NCBI GenBank assembly: GCA_964371355.1
Contig: CAYJMG010000007.1
Span: 62,001 to 126,000, forward strand
Source: JACRBR01 sp964371355
Lineage (GTDB): Bacteria > Chloroflexota > Dehalococcoidia > DSTF01 > JACRBR01
Length of the DNA: 64,000 nucleotides
Direction of reading: 5' to 3'
The position numbers and the translations under genes are program-made. The notes below the pieces were generated by a model, which saw nothing but the letters and a program-made list of their open reading frames with translations, had not been told where the DNA came from and searched no databases. Below, piece after piece: positions 16,685 through 24,840 of this stretch (the stretch's first letter is position 1; the number at the start of each line of letters is the position of its first letter).

Positions 16685-17338
16685 CTACACCATGTGGTTG
16701 CGGGCGGCGTAGACGACGGCCTCGAGCTTGCTGTGCACGCCGAGCTTCGAGAGCATGTGCTCGATGTGGTTACGCACGGTCGTGCCGCTGACGCCGAGCG
16801 TGTCCGCGATCTGGCCGTTGCCGAGCCCGCAGGCCAGAAGATGCAACACCTCAATCTCACGGCGGGTCAGGGGCTTGGGCGCTACGCCGTTTGCGTCGCT
16901 TTCGATGAAGGGCACACCGGCGAGCGTTTGCGACGCCCGGGCCTGTACTCGGCGCTGTGCCGTCACGTCGCGGAAGAGGTGCACGGCCAGCGTTGACTTC
17001 GCGCTGCGGCCGCGCAACACCACCATGCTCACGTTGATCCAGCGCGCCTTGTCCCGCGTGTCGTGCGTTCTCACGTCGTAATTCTCGACGGCGGTGCCTT
17101 TCCGCGCGCACTCGATGACCGGGCAGTCGCTGCGGCAGAAGGCGTGGCCCGCGAAGTCGCCGCCGGCGATGACCTCGAAGCACGGCCTGCCGAGGACCTC
17201 GTCCGCGTCGTGGCCCAAGAGTCGCTGGGCGGCGCGGTTCCAGAATACGATGCGCTGGTTGTAGTCGACGGCGTATACGCCGTCGCCGCTGCGCTCGAAC
17301 GCCTTCAGCAGCTCCATGGGCTCCGGGTCGCCGGTCAC
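16685..17338 (-). CDS. PAS domain plus LuxR-type HTH transcriptional regulator
   Basis: 217 residues. PAS domain at about 8-120 (GDGVYAVDYNQRIVFWNRAA) with an embedded Cys cluster, CRSDCPVIEC. Similar Cys sets in PAS sensors bind a metal, cluster or heme or sense redox; which applies here is unknown. LuxR-type DNA-binding domain at about 152-217 (LTRREIEVLHLLACG, TVRNHIEHMLSKLG). No receiver domain, so it senses by itself in the cytoplasm. GTG start, moderately sure. It is convergent with the alcohol dehydrogenase and divergent from the diiron-protein run, either of which it might control. Confidence 0.85.
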   Translation of the reverse strand: MTGDPEPMELLKAFERSGDGVYAVDYNQRIVFWNRAAQRLLGHDADEVLGRPCFEVIAGGDFAGHAFCRSDCPVIECARKGTAVENYDVRTHDTRDKARWINVSMVVLRGRSAKSTLAVHLFRDVTAQRRVQARASQTLAGVPFIESDANGVAPKPLTRREIEVLHLLACGLGNGQIADTLGVSGTTVRNHIEHMLSKLGVHSKLEAVVYAARNHMV

Positions 17339-17662
17339 GCGACCAGCTTCGGGCCGGGCCGGGAGCCCGAATAGGGCCGAGTGTCACATCGCGGAGTGGC
17401 GCGCGGGATCTGATGCAATTTCCCCATGCGGCCTTATTCTAGCAGGCACTAAATTAAGCTCACCACAAGGAGAGTGGCAGCCGGCTTTTCTGACCGCGCG
17501 GGCTGAAGGCTTGCGCTACGGAAGCGGATCAAAGGTCCGCGCTTACGGAAGCGCACCAGACGTACGCGCTACGGAACCGATCAGTGTTGGCGCTACGGGA
17601 CGGATCGAGGTCTGCGCTACGGATCAGTGAGGCCGGGCCGCCAACCAGTGAAGGAGCAGGCC
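17339..17662. other. Intergenic region with tandem GCGCTACGGA repeats
   Basis: 324 nt between the divergent PAS-LuxR gene and the diiron-protein gene. The promoter-proximal 70 nt are A/T richer. 17499-17627 is filled by five imperfect repeats. No gene. Confidence 0.6.
17499..17627 (+). repeat. Five imperfect tandem repeats around GCGCTACGGA
   Basis: Cores at about 17513, 17539, 17566, 17589 and 17614, spaced 23-27 nt. Each reads (T/C)GCGCTACGGA with one or two changes, preceded by a variable G-rich arm. The array starts with GCGGGCTGAAGGC, which also occurs in the 27.3-kb repeats. Confidence 0.75.
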
Positions 17663-18946
17663 ATGGCACAGGCACCAGTCATCCCGAGAGAGATCGTCCA
17701 GAAGGCGTTGGAGAAGGGCTGGACGTCGGAGAACGCCGTCACCGACACGATCCAGAAGGCGCTGGAGCACGGCTTCAGCCTGGAGCAGTTCGGGACGGCG
17801 CTGGACATGGGGCTGACGCCGGACCGGGCGGCGATGTTTCTGCAGATCGCGCCCATGCAGGTGCGGGCTCCGGGGCAGGTCTTCACGGAGGACCAGCAGG
17901 AGTACATCGACAGGCTGAAGAAGGGGAACTACGACCTGGAGTGGCTGAAGGATCCGCGTCCCAACTGGGGGCTGCGGGCGAAGATGCGCGACGCCCAGCG
18001 CGGGCTGACCCTGCAGGACATCAACAAGACGTACGCGGGCGATCCTGAGGACTCGCCGCAGATGCGGACGATGGCGCCGCGCGGGGCGGTGGTCGACCCG
18101 GACGTGCCCGACATGGGGTACGTGTACAACGACAAGTACCTCGTGTGGAGCGACAACGTGGCGGCGCTGTACGAAGAGGCGGCCGGCCGCCAGTGGAGCG
18201 CGACGCGCGACATCCCGTGGGACGAGCTGAAGCCTCTGCCGGACGACCTGGAGCGCGCGCAGTGCCAGATCTCCACCTTCCTCAGCGAGGTGGAGATGAT
18301 CGCGTCGGACTTCCCGGCGAAGTGGCTGTGGCAGATGAACCAGCACTTCCACGAAGTGAAGATGTTCCTCTGCACGCAGGCCATGGACGAAGCGCGGCAC
18401 CTGGAGGTGTTCCGGAAGCGGGCGCTCGCCAACGGCGGCGGGCTCATGCGCTGCCTGCGGGGCACCGAGATCGGGCTCTGGGGCATTCTGAACGCGCCGA
18501 CGTACATCCAGGGGTCGTTCCTGATGCACGTGCTGGGCGAGGGCCTGGTGCTGGACATCTTCCGCAGCGGTGAGTTTCTGGCGAAGAACAAGACGGAGAA
18601 GGAGATCTACCGGCTGTGCATGCAGGATGAGGCGCGGCACGTGTCGTACGGCACGATGCACCTCAAGTATTTCCTGGAGCATCACCCGGAGCGCGAGAAG
18701 GCGATGGTCGAGATGCACGCGCTGGCGGAAGGCGCGGAGCTGGGCATCCCGGGGTTCCTGACGAACCCGTTCATCATCGAGCCGCTGGCCGTGTTGATGG
18801 GCGACGGGGTGAAGGGGATCGACAAGGGGATGGAGGCGGTGCGCATGGTGTGGGTGCGCATGCGGGAGGAGTACCTGAACCGTTGCGCGCTTGCTGGTAT
18901 CGACCGGCGCGAGGTGTCGCGGGTGCCTGCGCAGGCGCCGTTCTAA
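17663..18946 (+). CDS. Ferritin-like diiron protein (putative diiron oxygenase)
   Basis: 427 residues. A four-helix diiron site is complete: Glu209/Glu211, Glu243-x-x-His246 (DEARHLEVF), Glu293 and Glu323-x-x-His326 (DEARHVSYG). The N-terminal 100 residues are helical and unassigned. This arrangement is that of ferritin-like oxygenases and R2-type proteins, not iron-storage ferritins. Start by AAGGAG 6 nt upstream. Its stop lies within the ribosome site of the next gene, so the two are co-translated. A ferredoxin 0.6 kb downstream could feed it electrons. The substrate is unknown; the neighbouring LLM and SCP2-like genes hint at a lipid or other hydrophobic compound. Confidence 0.82.
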   Translation: MAQAPVIPREIVQKALEKGWTSENAVTDTIQKALEHGFSLEQFGTALDMGLTPDRAAMFLQIAPMQVRAPGQVFTEDQQEYIDRLKKGNYDLEWLKDPRPNWGLRAKMRDAQRGLTLQDINKTYAGDPEDSPQMRTMAPRGAVVDPDVPDMGYVYNDKYLVWSDNVAALYEEAAGRQWSATRDIPWDELKPLPDDLERAQCQISTFLSEVEMIASDFPAKWLWQMNQHFHEVKMFLCTQAMDEARHLEVFRKRALANGGGLMRCLRGTEIGLWGILNAPTYIQGSFLMHVLGEGLVLDIFRSGEFLAKNKTEKEIYRLCMQDEARHVSYGTMHLKYFLEHHPEREKAMVEMHALAEGAELGIPGFLTNPFIIEPLAVLMGDGVKGIDKGMEAVRMVWVRMREEYLNRCALAGIDRREVSRVPAQAPF

Positions 18947-18957
18947 GGAGGATGATC

Positions 18958-19407
18958 ATGGCGCGGTTTCCATCGGTCCAATGGTTCGAGGAAGTAGCCC
19001 GCCTGCACGAGGCCGATCCGGAGCGTGTGAGGCGGCTCGGCTACGTGGATTCGAGTGTGGGCGTCCTCGTCGAAGGCGGCGCCGGCTCGCAGGGGTTTGT
19101 GCTGGAGTTCGCCGGCTACAAGATCGGAGCGATCCGCGAGGTGGCGGACCCGACAGCACAGGCTGACTTCACGATCGCCGGACCGCTCTCGGTGTGGTGC
19201 GAGATGGTCGAGAACATCGCGAGGAACGGGACGGCGGACCTGGACCACACACTGAACCGGCTGACGATGGCGGGGACGCCGCTGCGTCTCGTGGCGGGCG
19301 ACCAGCTCAAGATCGACCTGTTCTTCCGGTTCAACCAGTCGTTCCAGGTGTTCTTCGACGCTTCGGCGGGGATGAAGACGGAGCTACCGGCGCTGGCGCC
19401 GGCGTAA
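18958..19407 (+). CDS. SCP2-like sterol/lipid-binding protein
   Basis: 149 residues. The later part (ADFTIAGPLSVWCEMVENI, then DHTLNRLTMAGTPLRLVAGD) has the strand-helix order of SCP2-type lipid-binding domains. Such proteins carry or present hydrophobic ligands. Two ATGs are close together; I chose 18958 because AAGGAGG (18945-18951) sits 6 nt before it, whereas the ATG at 18952 abuts it. Eleven nt after the diiron protein, clearly the same operon. It might hold the substrate of that enzyme. Confidence 0.68.
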   Translation: MARFPSVQWFEEVARLHEADPERVRRLGYVDSSVGVLVEGGAGSQGFVLEFAGYKIGAIREVADPTAQADFTIAGPLSVWCEMVENIARNGTADLDHTLNRLTMAGTPLRLVAGDQLKIDLFFRFNQSFQVFFDASAGMKTELPALAPA

Positions 19408-19526
19408 TCAGCGGCCAACGGGCGGGCCGGTGATTCTCGAGATCCCGGCCGCAAACGCCCGTCCAGGTGCGAGGCCCGGGTCCGATCGCTCCTCGGACCC
19501 GGGCACTCGCGAACAAGGAGCGGGTC

Positions 19527-19766
19527 ATGTCCTACATCATCAGCACCGACTGCATGGACTGTGGCGTCTGCGAGTACATGTGCCCCGAGGAAGCCATCTT
19601 CGAGGCGAAGCGCCAGTTCGTGATCAAGAAGGACAAGTGCACGGACTGCGGTATCTGCGTGCCGTACTGCCCGGCGCGGGCGATCGTGCACCGCGACGAC
19701 TTCGGCGCCCGGCAGGAGCGCAGCGTGCGCAGCGTGCTGGGCGGCGTGCTGCAGAGCACGGGCTAG
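19527..19766 (+). CDS. 2[4Fe-4S] ferredoxin
   Basis: 79 residues. Two classic motifs: Cys9, Cys12, Cys15 and Cys19 followed by Pro, and Cys38, Cys41, Cys44 and Cys48 followed by Pro. It is a low-potential cytoplasmic electron carrier of the short bacterial type with a C-terminal tail of about 25 residues. Start set by AAGGAG 6 nt upstream. It follows the diiron and SCP2-like genes on the same strand and is a natural electron donor for them. The spacing of 119 nt leaves room for its own promoter. Confidence 0.95.
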   Translation: MSYIISTDCMDCGVCEYMCPEEAIFEAKRQFVIKKDKCTDCGICVPYCPARAIVHRDDFGARQERSVRSVLGGVLQSTG

Positions 19767-19832
19767 CGTCGCGCCCTCCGAGGATGTAGCGTAGGCATCT
19801 GCATGCAGGGGCGAGTCGCCGGAGGCGCATCG

Positions 19833-20903
19833 ATGAAGTTCGGGCAACTACACCTGTTCGAGAATCCCGCAGGGCGCACGGAGAAGGAGATCGTCGACGA
19901 GCAGTTCGACGTGATGGTGCGGGCGGAGGAGTTCGGCTTCGACTCCGTGTGGCCGGCGGAACACCACTTCAGCGAGTACGGCTACTGCGCTTCGCCGGCG
20001 GTGACGCTGGCGGCGGTGGCGGCGCGCACGAAGAACGTGCGTATCGGCACGGGGGTTGTCGTACTGCCGCTGAACCACCCGGTGCGGGTTGCCGAGGATT
20101 TCGCGCTGCTGGATCTGATGTCCGACGGGCGGGTGGATCTGGGCGTTGGGCGCGGGTACCAGCCGCACGAGTTCGCGGGCTTCGGTGTCGACCAGACGCG
20201 GTCGCGGGAGATGTTCCGCGAGAGCGTGGAGATCGTGCAGAAGGCGTGGACGGAGGAGCGCTTCTCGTATGATGGCGAGTTCTACCAGATCCACGACCTG
20301 AGCGTGCGGCCGAAACCGATGCAGCAGCCGCACCCGCCGATCTGGATGGCGTCGCTCTCTCCGGAGACGTTCGAACTGTGCGGCAAGTACGGGTTCAACC
20401 TGATGTGCGCGCCGGTGTTCGGTTTCAACGTGAACACCGGGGCGGCGCAGATCGAGGAGTACCGGCAGGCGCTGCGCGACCACGGGAGGCGGCCGGAGGA
20501 CCACGAGATCGCGGGGCTGACGATCACGTACGTGGCGGAGACGACGCAGCAGGCGCTGGCGGAGTTCCGCGACGCGGTGATCTGGTACTACCGCACGTTC
20601 GCGAAGTACGTCGCGCCGGCGCATGGCAAGCCGGCGGTCCCCACGTACGAGTGGTACACCAAGGCGCGCGACTTCCTGGAGGTCGTCGAGTGGGACGCGG
20701 TGGTGAACGCGGGCGCGGTCGTGTGCGGGAGCCCGGACGAGGTGGCGCACCGGATCGGCGAGATCCAGGAGCTGACCGGGATGACGCACTACCTGGCGTG
20801 GACGCGGATCGGCGGGCTGGCGCACGACAAGGTCATCCGCAGCATGGAGCTGATGGCCTCGAAGGTGATGCCACAGCTCCGGGGCGCCGCGACGGTTTCG
20901 TGA
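19833..20903 (+). CDS. LLM class flavin-dependent oxidoreductase
   Basis: 356 residues, same family as the enzyme at 11395-12498 but clearly diverged. Family blocks: FGFDSVWPAEHHFSEYGYCA, TKNVRIGTGVVVLPLNHPVR, LDLMSDGRVDLGVGRGYQ and PHPPIWMASLSPETFEL. Probably an FMNH2-dependent monooxygenase. Start at 19833, 7 nt after GGAGG; an in-frame ATG 10 codons earlier lacks such a site. Third same-strand gene after the diiron protein, followed 45 nt later by purU. Substrate unknown. Confidence 0.88.
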   Translation: MKFGQLHLFENPAGRTEKEIVDEQFDVMVRAEEFGFDSVWPAEHHFSEYGYCASPAVTLAAVAARTKNVRIGTGVVVLPLNHPVRVAEDFALLDLMSDGRVDLGVGRGYQPHEFAGFGVDQTRSREMFRESVEIVQKAWTEERFSYDGEFYQIHDLSVRPKPMQQPHPPIWMASLSPETFELCGKYGFNLMCAPVFGFNVNTGAAQIEEYRQALRDHGRRPEDHEIAGLTITYVAETTQQALAEFRDAVIWYYRTFAKYVAPAHGKPAVPTYEWYTKARDFLEVVEWDAVVNAGAVVCGSPDEVAHRIGEIQELTGMTHYLAWTRIGGLAHDKVIRSMELMASKVMPQLRGAATVS

Positions 20904-20948
20904 AGGCGTCCTGACGCTGAAGCCCGATCCTTGCTATCGTCATCGGCG

Positions 20949-21803
20949 ATGGGCGCGACTGCTGTACTGCTGATCTCATGCGCCGACCAGCGCGGGCTGG
21001 TCGCCTCCGTGTCGGACTTCCTGTACCGGAACAACGGCAACATCGTGCACGCGGACCAGCACACCGACCACGAAGAGGGCGTCTTCCTGCAGCGGGTCGA
21101 GTGGGAGATCGACGGGTTCGCGATCCCGCGGGACGGCATCGCGGAGGCGTTCCGGCCAGTGGCCGAGCGGTTCGGGATGGCGTGGAGCCTGCGGTTCGGC
21201 GACGAGACGCCCCGCGTGGCGGTGCTGGTGTCGAAGATGCACCACTGCCTGTACGACCTGCTGGCGCGGTGGCGGCTGGGTGAGCTGCGATGCGCAATCC
21301 CGCTGGTAATCAGCAACCACGCCGACGCGCGGCCCATCGCTGACGAGTTCGGGATCGCGTTCCATCACCTGCCCGTCACGACGGCGACCAAGGCCGAACA
21401 AGAGGCGCGGATCGTCGAGCTGCTGGAGCGCGAGCGGGTAGACGTGACGGTGATGGCGCGCTACATGCAGGTGCTGAGCGACGGCTTCGTGCGGCGGTAC
21501 CCGAACCGCATCATCAACATCCACCACTCGTTCTTGCCGGCGTTCGCCGGCGCGCGGCCGTATCATCAGGCGCACGAGCGAGGCGTGAAGATCATCGGGG
21601 CGACCGCACACTACGCGACGCCGGAGTTGGACCAGGGGCCCATCATCGACCAGGACGTCGCGCGGGTGAGCCACCGGGACTCCGTCGACGACCTGGTGCG
21701 GAAGGGGCGGGACCTGGAGAAGGTGGTGCTGGCGCGCGCTGTCGACCTGCACCTGCGGAACCGGGTGCTGGTGTACGGGAATAAGACGGTGGTGTTCGAC
21801 TGA
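20949..21803 (+). CDS. purU: Formyltetrahydrofolate deformylase
   Basis: 284 residues, the usual PurU length. N-terminal ACT domain (about 3-80, SCADQRGLVASVSDFLY) for allosteric sensing, then a formyltransferase-type domain. Its catalytic block INIHHSFLPAF and the following ATAHYATPELDQGPII distinguish PurU from purine formyltransferases. It hydrolyses 10-formyl-THF to formate and THF, balancing one-carbon pools. No ribosome site; a TATCGT box (20935-20940) ends 8 nt before the ATG, so the mRNA may be leaderless. Its place after an LLM oxygenase raises the possibility that it handles C1 units released by oxidation. Confidence 0.93.
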   Translation: MGATAVLLISCADQRGLVASVSDFLYRNNGNIVHADQHTDHEEGVFLQRVEWEIDGFAIPRDGIAEAFRPVAERFGMAWSLRFGDETPRVAVLVSKMHHCLYDLLARWRLGELRCAIPLVISNHADARPIADEFGIAFHHLPVTTATKAEQEARIVELLERERVDVTVMARYMQVLSDGFVRRYPNRIINIHHSFLPAFAGARPYHQAHERGVKIIGATAHYATPELDQGPIIDQDVARVSHRDSVDDLVRKGRDLEKVVLARAVDLHLRNRVLVYGNKTVVFD

Positions 21804-21811
21804 GGGCGCCG

Positions 21812-22459
21812 ATGATCTACGACTACCGCACGATTCGCACCCGGCGCGGCGCCTGGCGCGAGGTGGCCGACGGCGTTCGCGGCGCTGCGGTGGATGTCGA
21901 GCGTGGCGGCGGCGCCGTGCTGGGCCTGTTCGCTGGCATGATCGGCTTCGCCTCCGACGAGGGCGTGGTGATCTCGGCCTGGCCGGACGCGGACGCGGCG
22001 ACCACGGGCGGGAACGCGCTGATCGCGGTGCTGCGCGATGTCGTCGAGTCCACGGACGAGCGCCTGGCTCCCACAGCGCGGCCGCTGGACGCGGCGCCCG
22101 TCCGGGAGCCGGGCGTGTACGCGCACCGCTGGTTCTGGCTCCAGCCGCAGGACTGGCCGGAGTTCCAGCGGCTGTCGGAAGAGGGGGTGTGGCCGTACTT
22201 CGAGTCCGACGGGTGCCGCATCATCGGCCTCTGGCGCAGCATGGAGCCGGGTCAGCCCGCCCGCTCGCTGCTTCTCACCCGCTACCCGACCGTCGCGCAC
22301 TGGGAGCGCACGCGGCTGCAATCGCCCGACCCGCCTCCCGGCGCGGACGAGCGGCTGTACCGGCAGGCGCAGGACGCCGGGCGGCGCCGGAACGAACTGA
22401 CGGAGCGCAGCATCGTGCGGCTGACGCGGCTGGTGCCGCAGGCTGCAATGCAATCGTAG
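21812..22459 (+). CDS. NIPSNAP/dimeric alpha-beta-barrel-like protein
   Basis: 215 residues, apparently two ferredoxin-like halves. The first opens with IYDYRTIRTRRGAWREVADG; the second has YAHRWFWLQPQDWPEFQRLS and ends with SLLLTRYPTVAHWERTR. This is the strand-helix rhythm of NIPSNAP proteins, which are small-molecule-binding or oxygenase-like folds. Starts 8 nt after the purU stop, so it belongs to that operon. No catalytic residues can be assigned. Confidence 0.6.
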   Translation: MIYDYRTIRTRRGAWREVADGVRGAAVDVERGGGAVLGLFAGMIGFASDEGVVISAWPDADAATTGGNALIAVLRDVVESTDERLAPTARPLDAAPVREPGVYAHRWFWLQPQDWPEFQRLSEEGVWPYFESDGCRIIGLWRSMEPGQPARSLLLTRYPTVAHWERTRLQSPDPPPGADERLYRQAQDAGRRRNELTERSIVRLTRLVPQAAMQS

Positions 22460-22542
22460 CGCGATCGTCGGTCTCTCCGGCGCACAGGCGCTGACGCGCG
22501 ACGTATGCTTTCGACTGAGACCTCAGGTGGGAGGTGGACGTC

Positions 22543-23601
22543 ATGCGCATCGGCGTGCTGACGGGCGGCGGCGACTGTCCGGGCCTCAACGCCGCGATCC
22601 GCGCGATCGCCTATCGCGGATGGATGTTGGCCGACGAGGTGTACGGGTTTCGTGAGGGATGGTCGGGCTTGCTGGGTGAGGGCAGGGGCCATGTCCTCAC
22701 GCCGGACGAGATCAGCGGCATCCTGCACCTGGGGGGCACGATCCTCGGTTCGTCGCGCACGAACCCCGCGCGCGACGAGGGCGAGATGCGCCAGGTCGAG
22801 GCGAACCTGAGGGCCCGCGGCATCGAGGCTCTGGTGACCATCGGCGGCGACGACACGCTCAGCGTCTCGGCGAAGCTGGCCGAGCGGGGGTTCGCGGTGG
22901 TTGGCGTGCCAAAGACGATCGACAACGACGTGCCGCATACCGACTACTGCATCGGGTTCGACTCCGCCGTCGACATCGTCGGTGAGGCGCTGGACCGGCT
23001 GCACACGACGGCGGAGGCGCACCGGCGCGTCATGGTGGTGGAGGTCATGGGGCGGGACGCCGGGTGGCTGGCGATGACGGGCGGTATCGCGGGTGGCGCC
23101 GACCTGATCATCATCCCGGAGGAGCCCGTCATCATCGAGAAGGTCATCGAGCACGTGGTGCACCGCATGCAGGCGCGGCGCTTCAGCATCGTCATCGTCG
23201 CCGAGGGCGCGACGGTCGAGGGGCTTGGCTCCGGGGCGATGTCTGGCGAGCGGGACCAGTTCGGCCACCCGCGGCTCTCGACGCGAGGGATCGGCACGCG
23301 GCTGGCGGAGGAGATCGAGCGCTGCACGAACGCCGAGGCGCGCGTAACTGTGCTGGGTCACGTGCAGCGGGGCGGCTCGCCGTCGATGTTCGACCGGGTG
23401 CTGGCGACGCGCATGGGCGCCGCGGCGGTGGACCAGGCGCATAGCGGCCATACCGGCGTGATGATGGCGGCTCAGGGCCTCGAGATCGTGCCGGTGCCGC
23501 TGGCGGAGGTCGTCGGGCACAACCGGACCGTCGACCGGCGGTTCTTCCGGCTGGTACGGCACTTCGCGGTCGCCGGGGAGCGCGACACCGGCTCGAAGTA
23601 G
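22543..23601 (+). CDS. Phosphofructokinase, pyrophosphate-type active site
   Basis: 352-residue 6-phosphofructokinase. Nucleotide/PPi loop GGGDCPGLNAAIR (8-20), catalytic PKTIDND with Asp127, and HVQRGGSPSMFDR near the C-terminus. The two residues that separate ATP from PPi enzymes are Asp104 (GGDD) and Lys124 (PKTIDND); ATP enzymes have Gly at both. By this rule it should phosphorylate fructose-6-phosphate reversibly with PPi, or be a mixed type. Start at 22543 by GGGAGGT upstream; a GTG 3 codons earlier is less well placed. Ends 3 nt before the end of the convergent flavoprotein gene. Confidence 0.92.
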   Translation: MRIGVLTGGGDCPGLNAAIRAIAYRGWMLADEVYGFREGWSGLLGEGRGHVLTPDEISGILHLGGTILGSSRTNPARDEGEMRQVEANLRARGIEALVTIGGDDTLSVSAKLAERGFAVVGVPKTIDNDVPHTDYCIGFDSAVDIVGEALDRLHTTAEAHRRVMVVEVMGRDAGWLAMTGGIAGGADLIIIPEEPVIIEKVIEHVVHRMQARRFSIVIVAEGATVEGLGSGAMSGERDQFGHPRLSTRGIGTRLAEEIERCTNAEARVTVLGHVQRGGSPSMFDRVLATRMGAAAVDQAHSGHTGVMMAAQGLEIVPVPLAEVVGHNRTVDRRFFRLVRHFAVAGERDTGSK

Positions 23602-23604
23602 CGG

Positions 23605-24735
23605 CTACGCCTCGGCGGCCACGCTTTCGGCGCCGGCGGCCGCTTGCCCGGCATTCGCCATGTTCGCCGCCATGTCCTCCATCGAGGGGAACTGCGCAAA
23701 CTGCACGGTGAGGTCGTACATGGGCTTCGCCGCTTCGTCACGGCGCTTCTGGTACGCGGCCAGCGCCTGGTCCAGAGGCTGGCGACCGGTCAGGCCGGCA
23801 TCCAGCGCGTCGGCGAGGAATTCGGCGTCGCGGAATGCATCGGAGATGCCGAGGCCGGTGACGAAGTCCTTGTGGTAGCCGGCATCGCCGCAGAGAGCCC
23901 AGCCCGGCCCGTACGGCTGGCGGAAGAAGTTCGCGGTGTCCGCGGTGCCGATCCAGCGCTCCTCACGCCTGCCGGCGCGGAGGCGGTCCGCAAACGCGGG
24001 CGATGCCTGCTCGACGAGACGGTAGAACGTGCTCTCGATGTCGGCCCGGTAGGCGTGGAAGATGTCGTGCGGCCCTCCAGCGCCGACGCACGTCAGCCCG
24101 TCGTTCGTGGGGAAGGCGAGCACACCCGCGTCGTTGCCGACGTACGCTTCCGCGCACCCGTCCTTCAGCGGGACGCCGCTGAAATACGAGTAGTAGCCGC
24201 AGGACGCAGCCGGGTGTGTATCGTAGTCGCGGGCGTGCACCGTCCGTGCGACGATCGAGTGCTGGCCGTCGGCCCCGACCGTGACACGCGCGCGCTCGTC
24301 AACCGTTGTGCCGTCCGGGTTGCGCCCGCGGATGCCGCGCACGACGCCGTCCTCGATGATGATCTCCTGCACGGAGAGCCCCTCGCGCACGTCGGCCCCA
24401 GCATCACGCGCGGCGTCGACGAGGATCTTGTCGAGCACGATGCGCCGCGGGCAGATCGCATCGGGCAGGGACGGGTCGCGCGGTGGGACGAAGGGCGTGC
24501 CGGCAAGCGTGAAGGTGATCGACGGGATGGGCGGGCAGTTGGTCGCCATCACGGCGTCGTAGAGTCCCCACATCTGCAGGCGCTTGACGCCCTCGGGCTG
24601 GATGTAGTGCGTGGACATGATGTCACTGGGGAAGGTCGATCGGTCGACTACGAGGACCTTGCGCCCAGCCCTGGCCAACAGCATCGCCAGCGGCGACCCC
24701 GCGCAGCGCGCGCCCACGATGATCGCGTCGTACAT
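23605..24735 (-). CDS. FAD-dependent oxidoreductase (geranylgeranyl-reductase/halogenase-like group)
   Basis: 376 residues. Rossmann FAD-binding loop IIVGARCAGSPLAMLLARAG at residues 5-24, then Asp in VVDRS for the ribose. The second motif is VGADGQHSIVA (about 170), and CGDAGYHKDFVTGLGIS near 285 closes the flavin site. This arrangement covers aromatic monooxygenases, halogenases and prenyl reductases, and the exact reaction is not evident. Cytoplasmic, no membrane segment. Start by GGAGGTC 6 nt upstream. The genes at 24841, 25618 and 25978 are upstream on the same strand. Confidence 0.85.
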   Translation of the reverse strand: MYDAIIVGARCAGSPLAMLLARAGRKVLVVDRSTFPSDIMSTHYIQPEGVKRLQMWGLYDAVMATNCPPIPSITFTLAGTPFVPPRDPSLPDAICPRRIVLDKILVDAARDAGADVREGLSVQEIIIEDGVVRGIRGRNPDGTTVDERARVTVGADGQHSIVARTVHARDYDTHPAASCGYYSYFSGVPLKDGCAEAYVGNDAGVLAFPTNDGLTCVGAGGPHDIFHAYRADIESTFYRLVEQASPAFADRLRAGRREERWIGTADTANFFRQPYGPGWALCGDAGYHKDFVTGLGISDAFRDAEFLADALDAGLTGRQPLDQALAAYQKRRDEAAKPMYDLTVQFAQFPSMEDMAANMANAGQAAAGAESVAAEA

Positions 24736-24840
24736 TTTGGGACCTCCATCGCTCCCTGAAGGTGTTGCGCCAACCTTACGGGCTCGCGCTCCGTCCGAAG
24801 AATCCCCCGCGGGATGAGGTTTTCGCAAGGATGAGCACTG

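Noticed and set aside
17499..17627. CRISPR array
   Set aside because: Units are short, imperfect and lack unique spacers of constant length. No cas gene is present. The same applies to 27245-27334 and 32784-32884.
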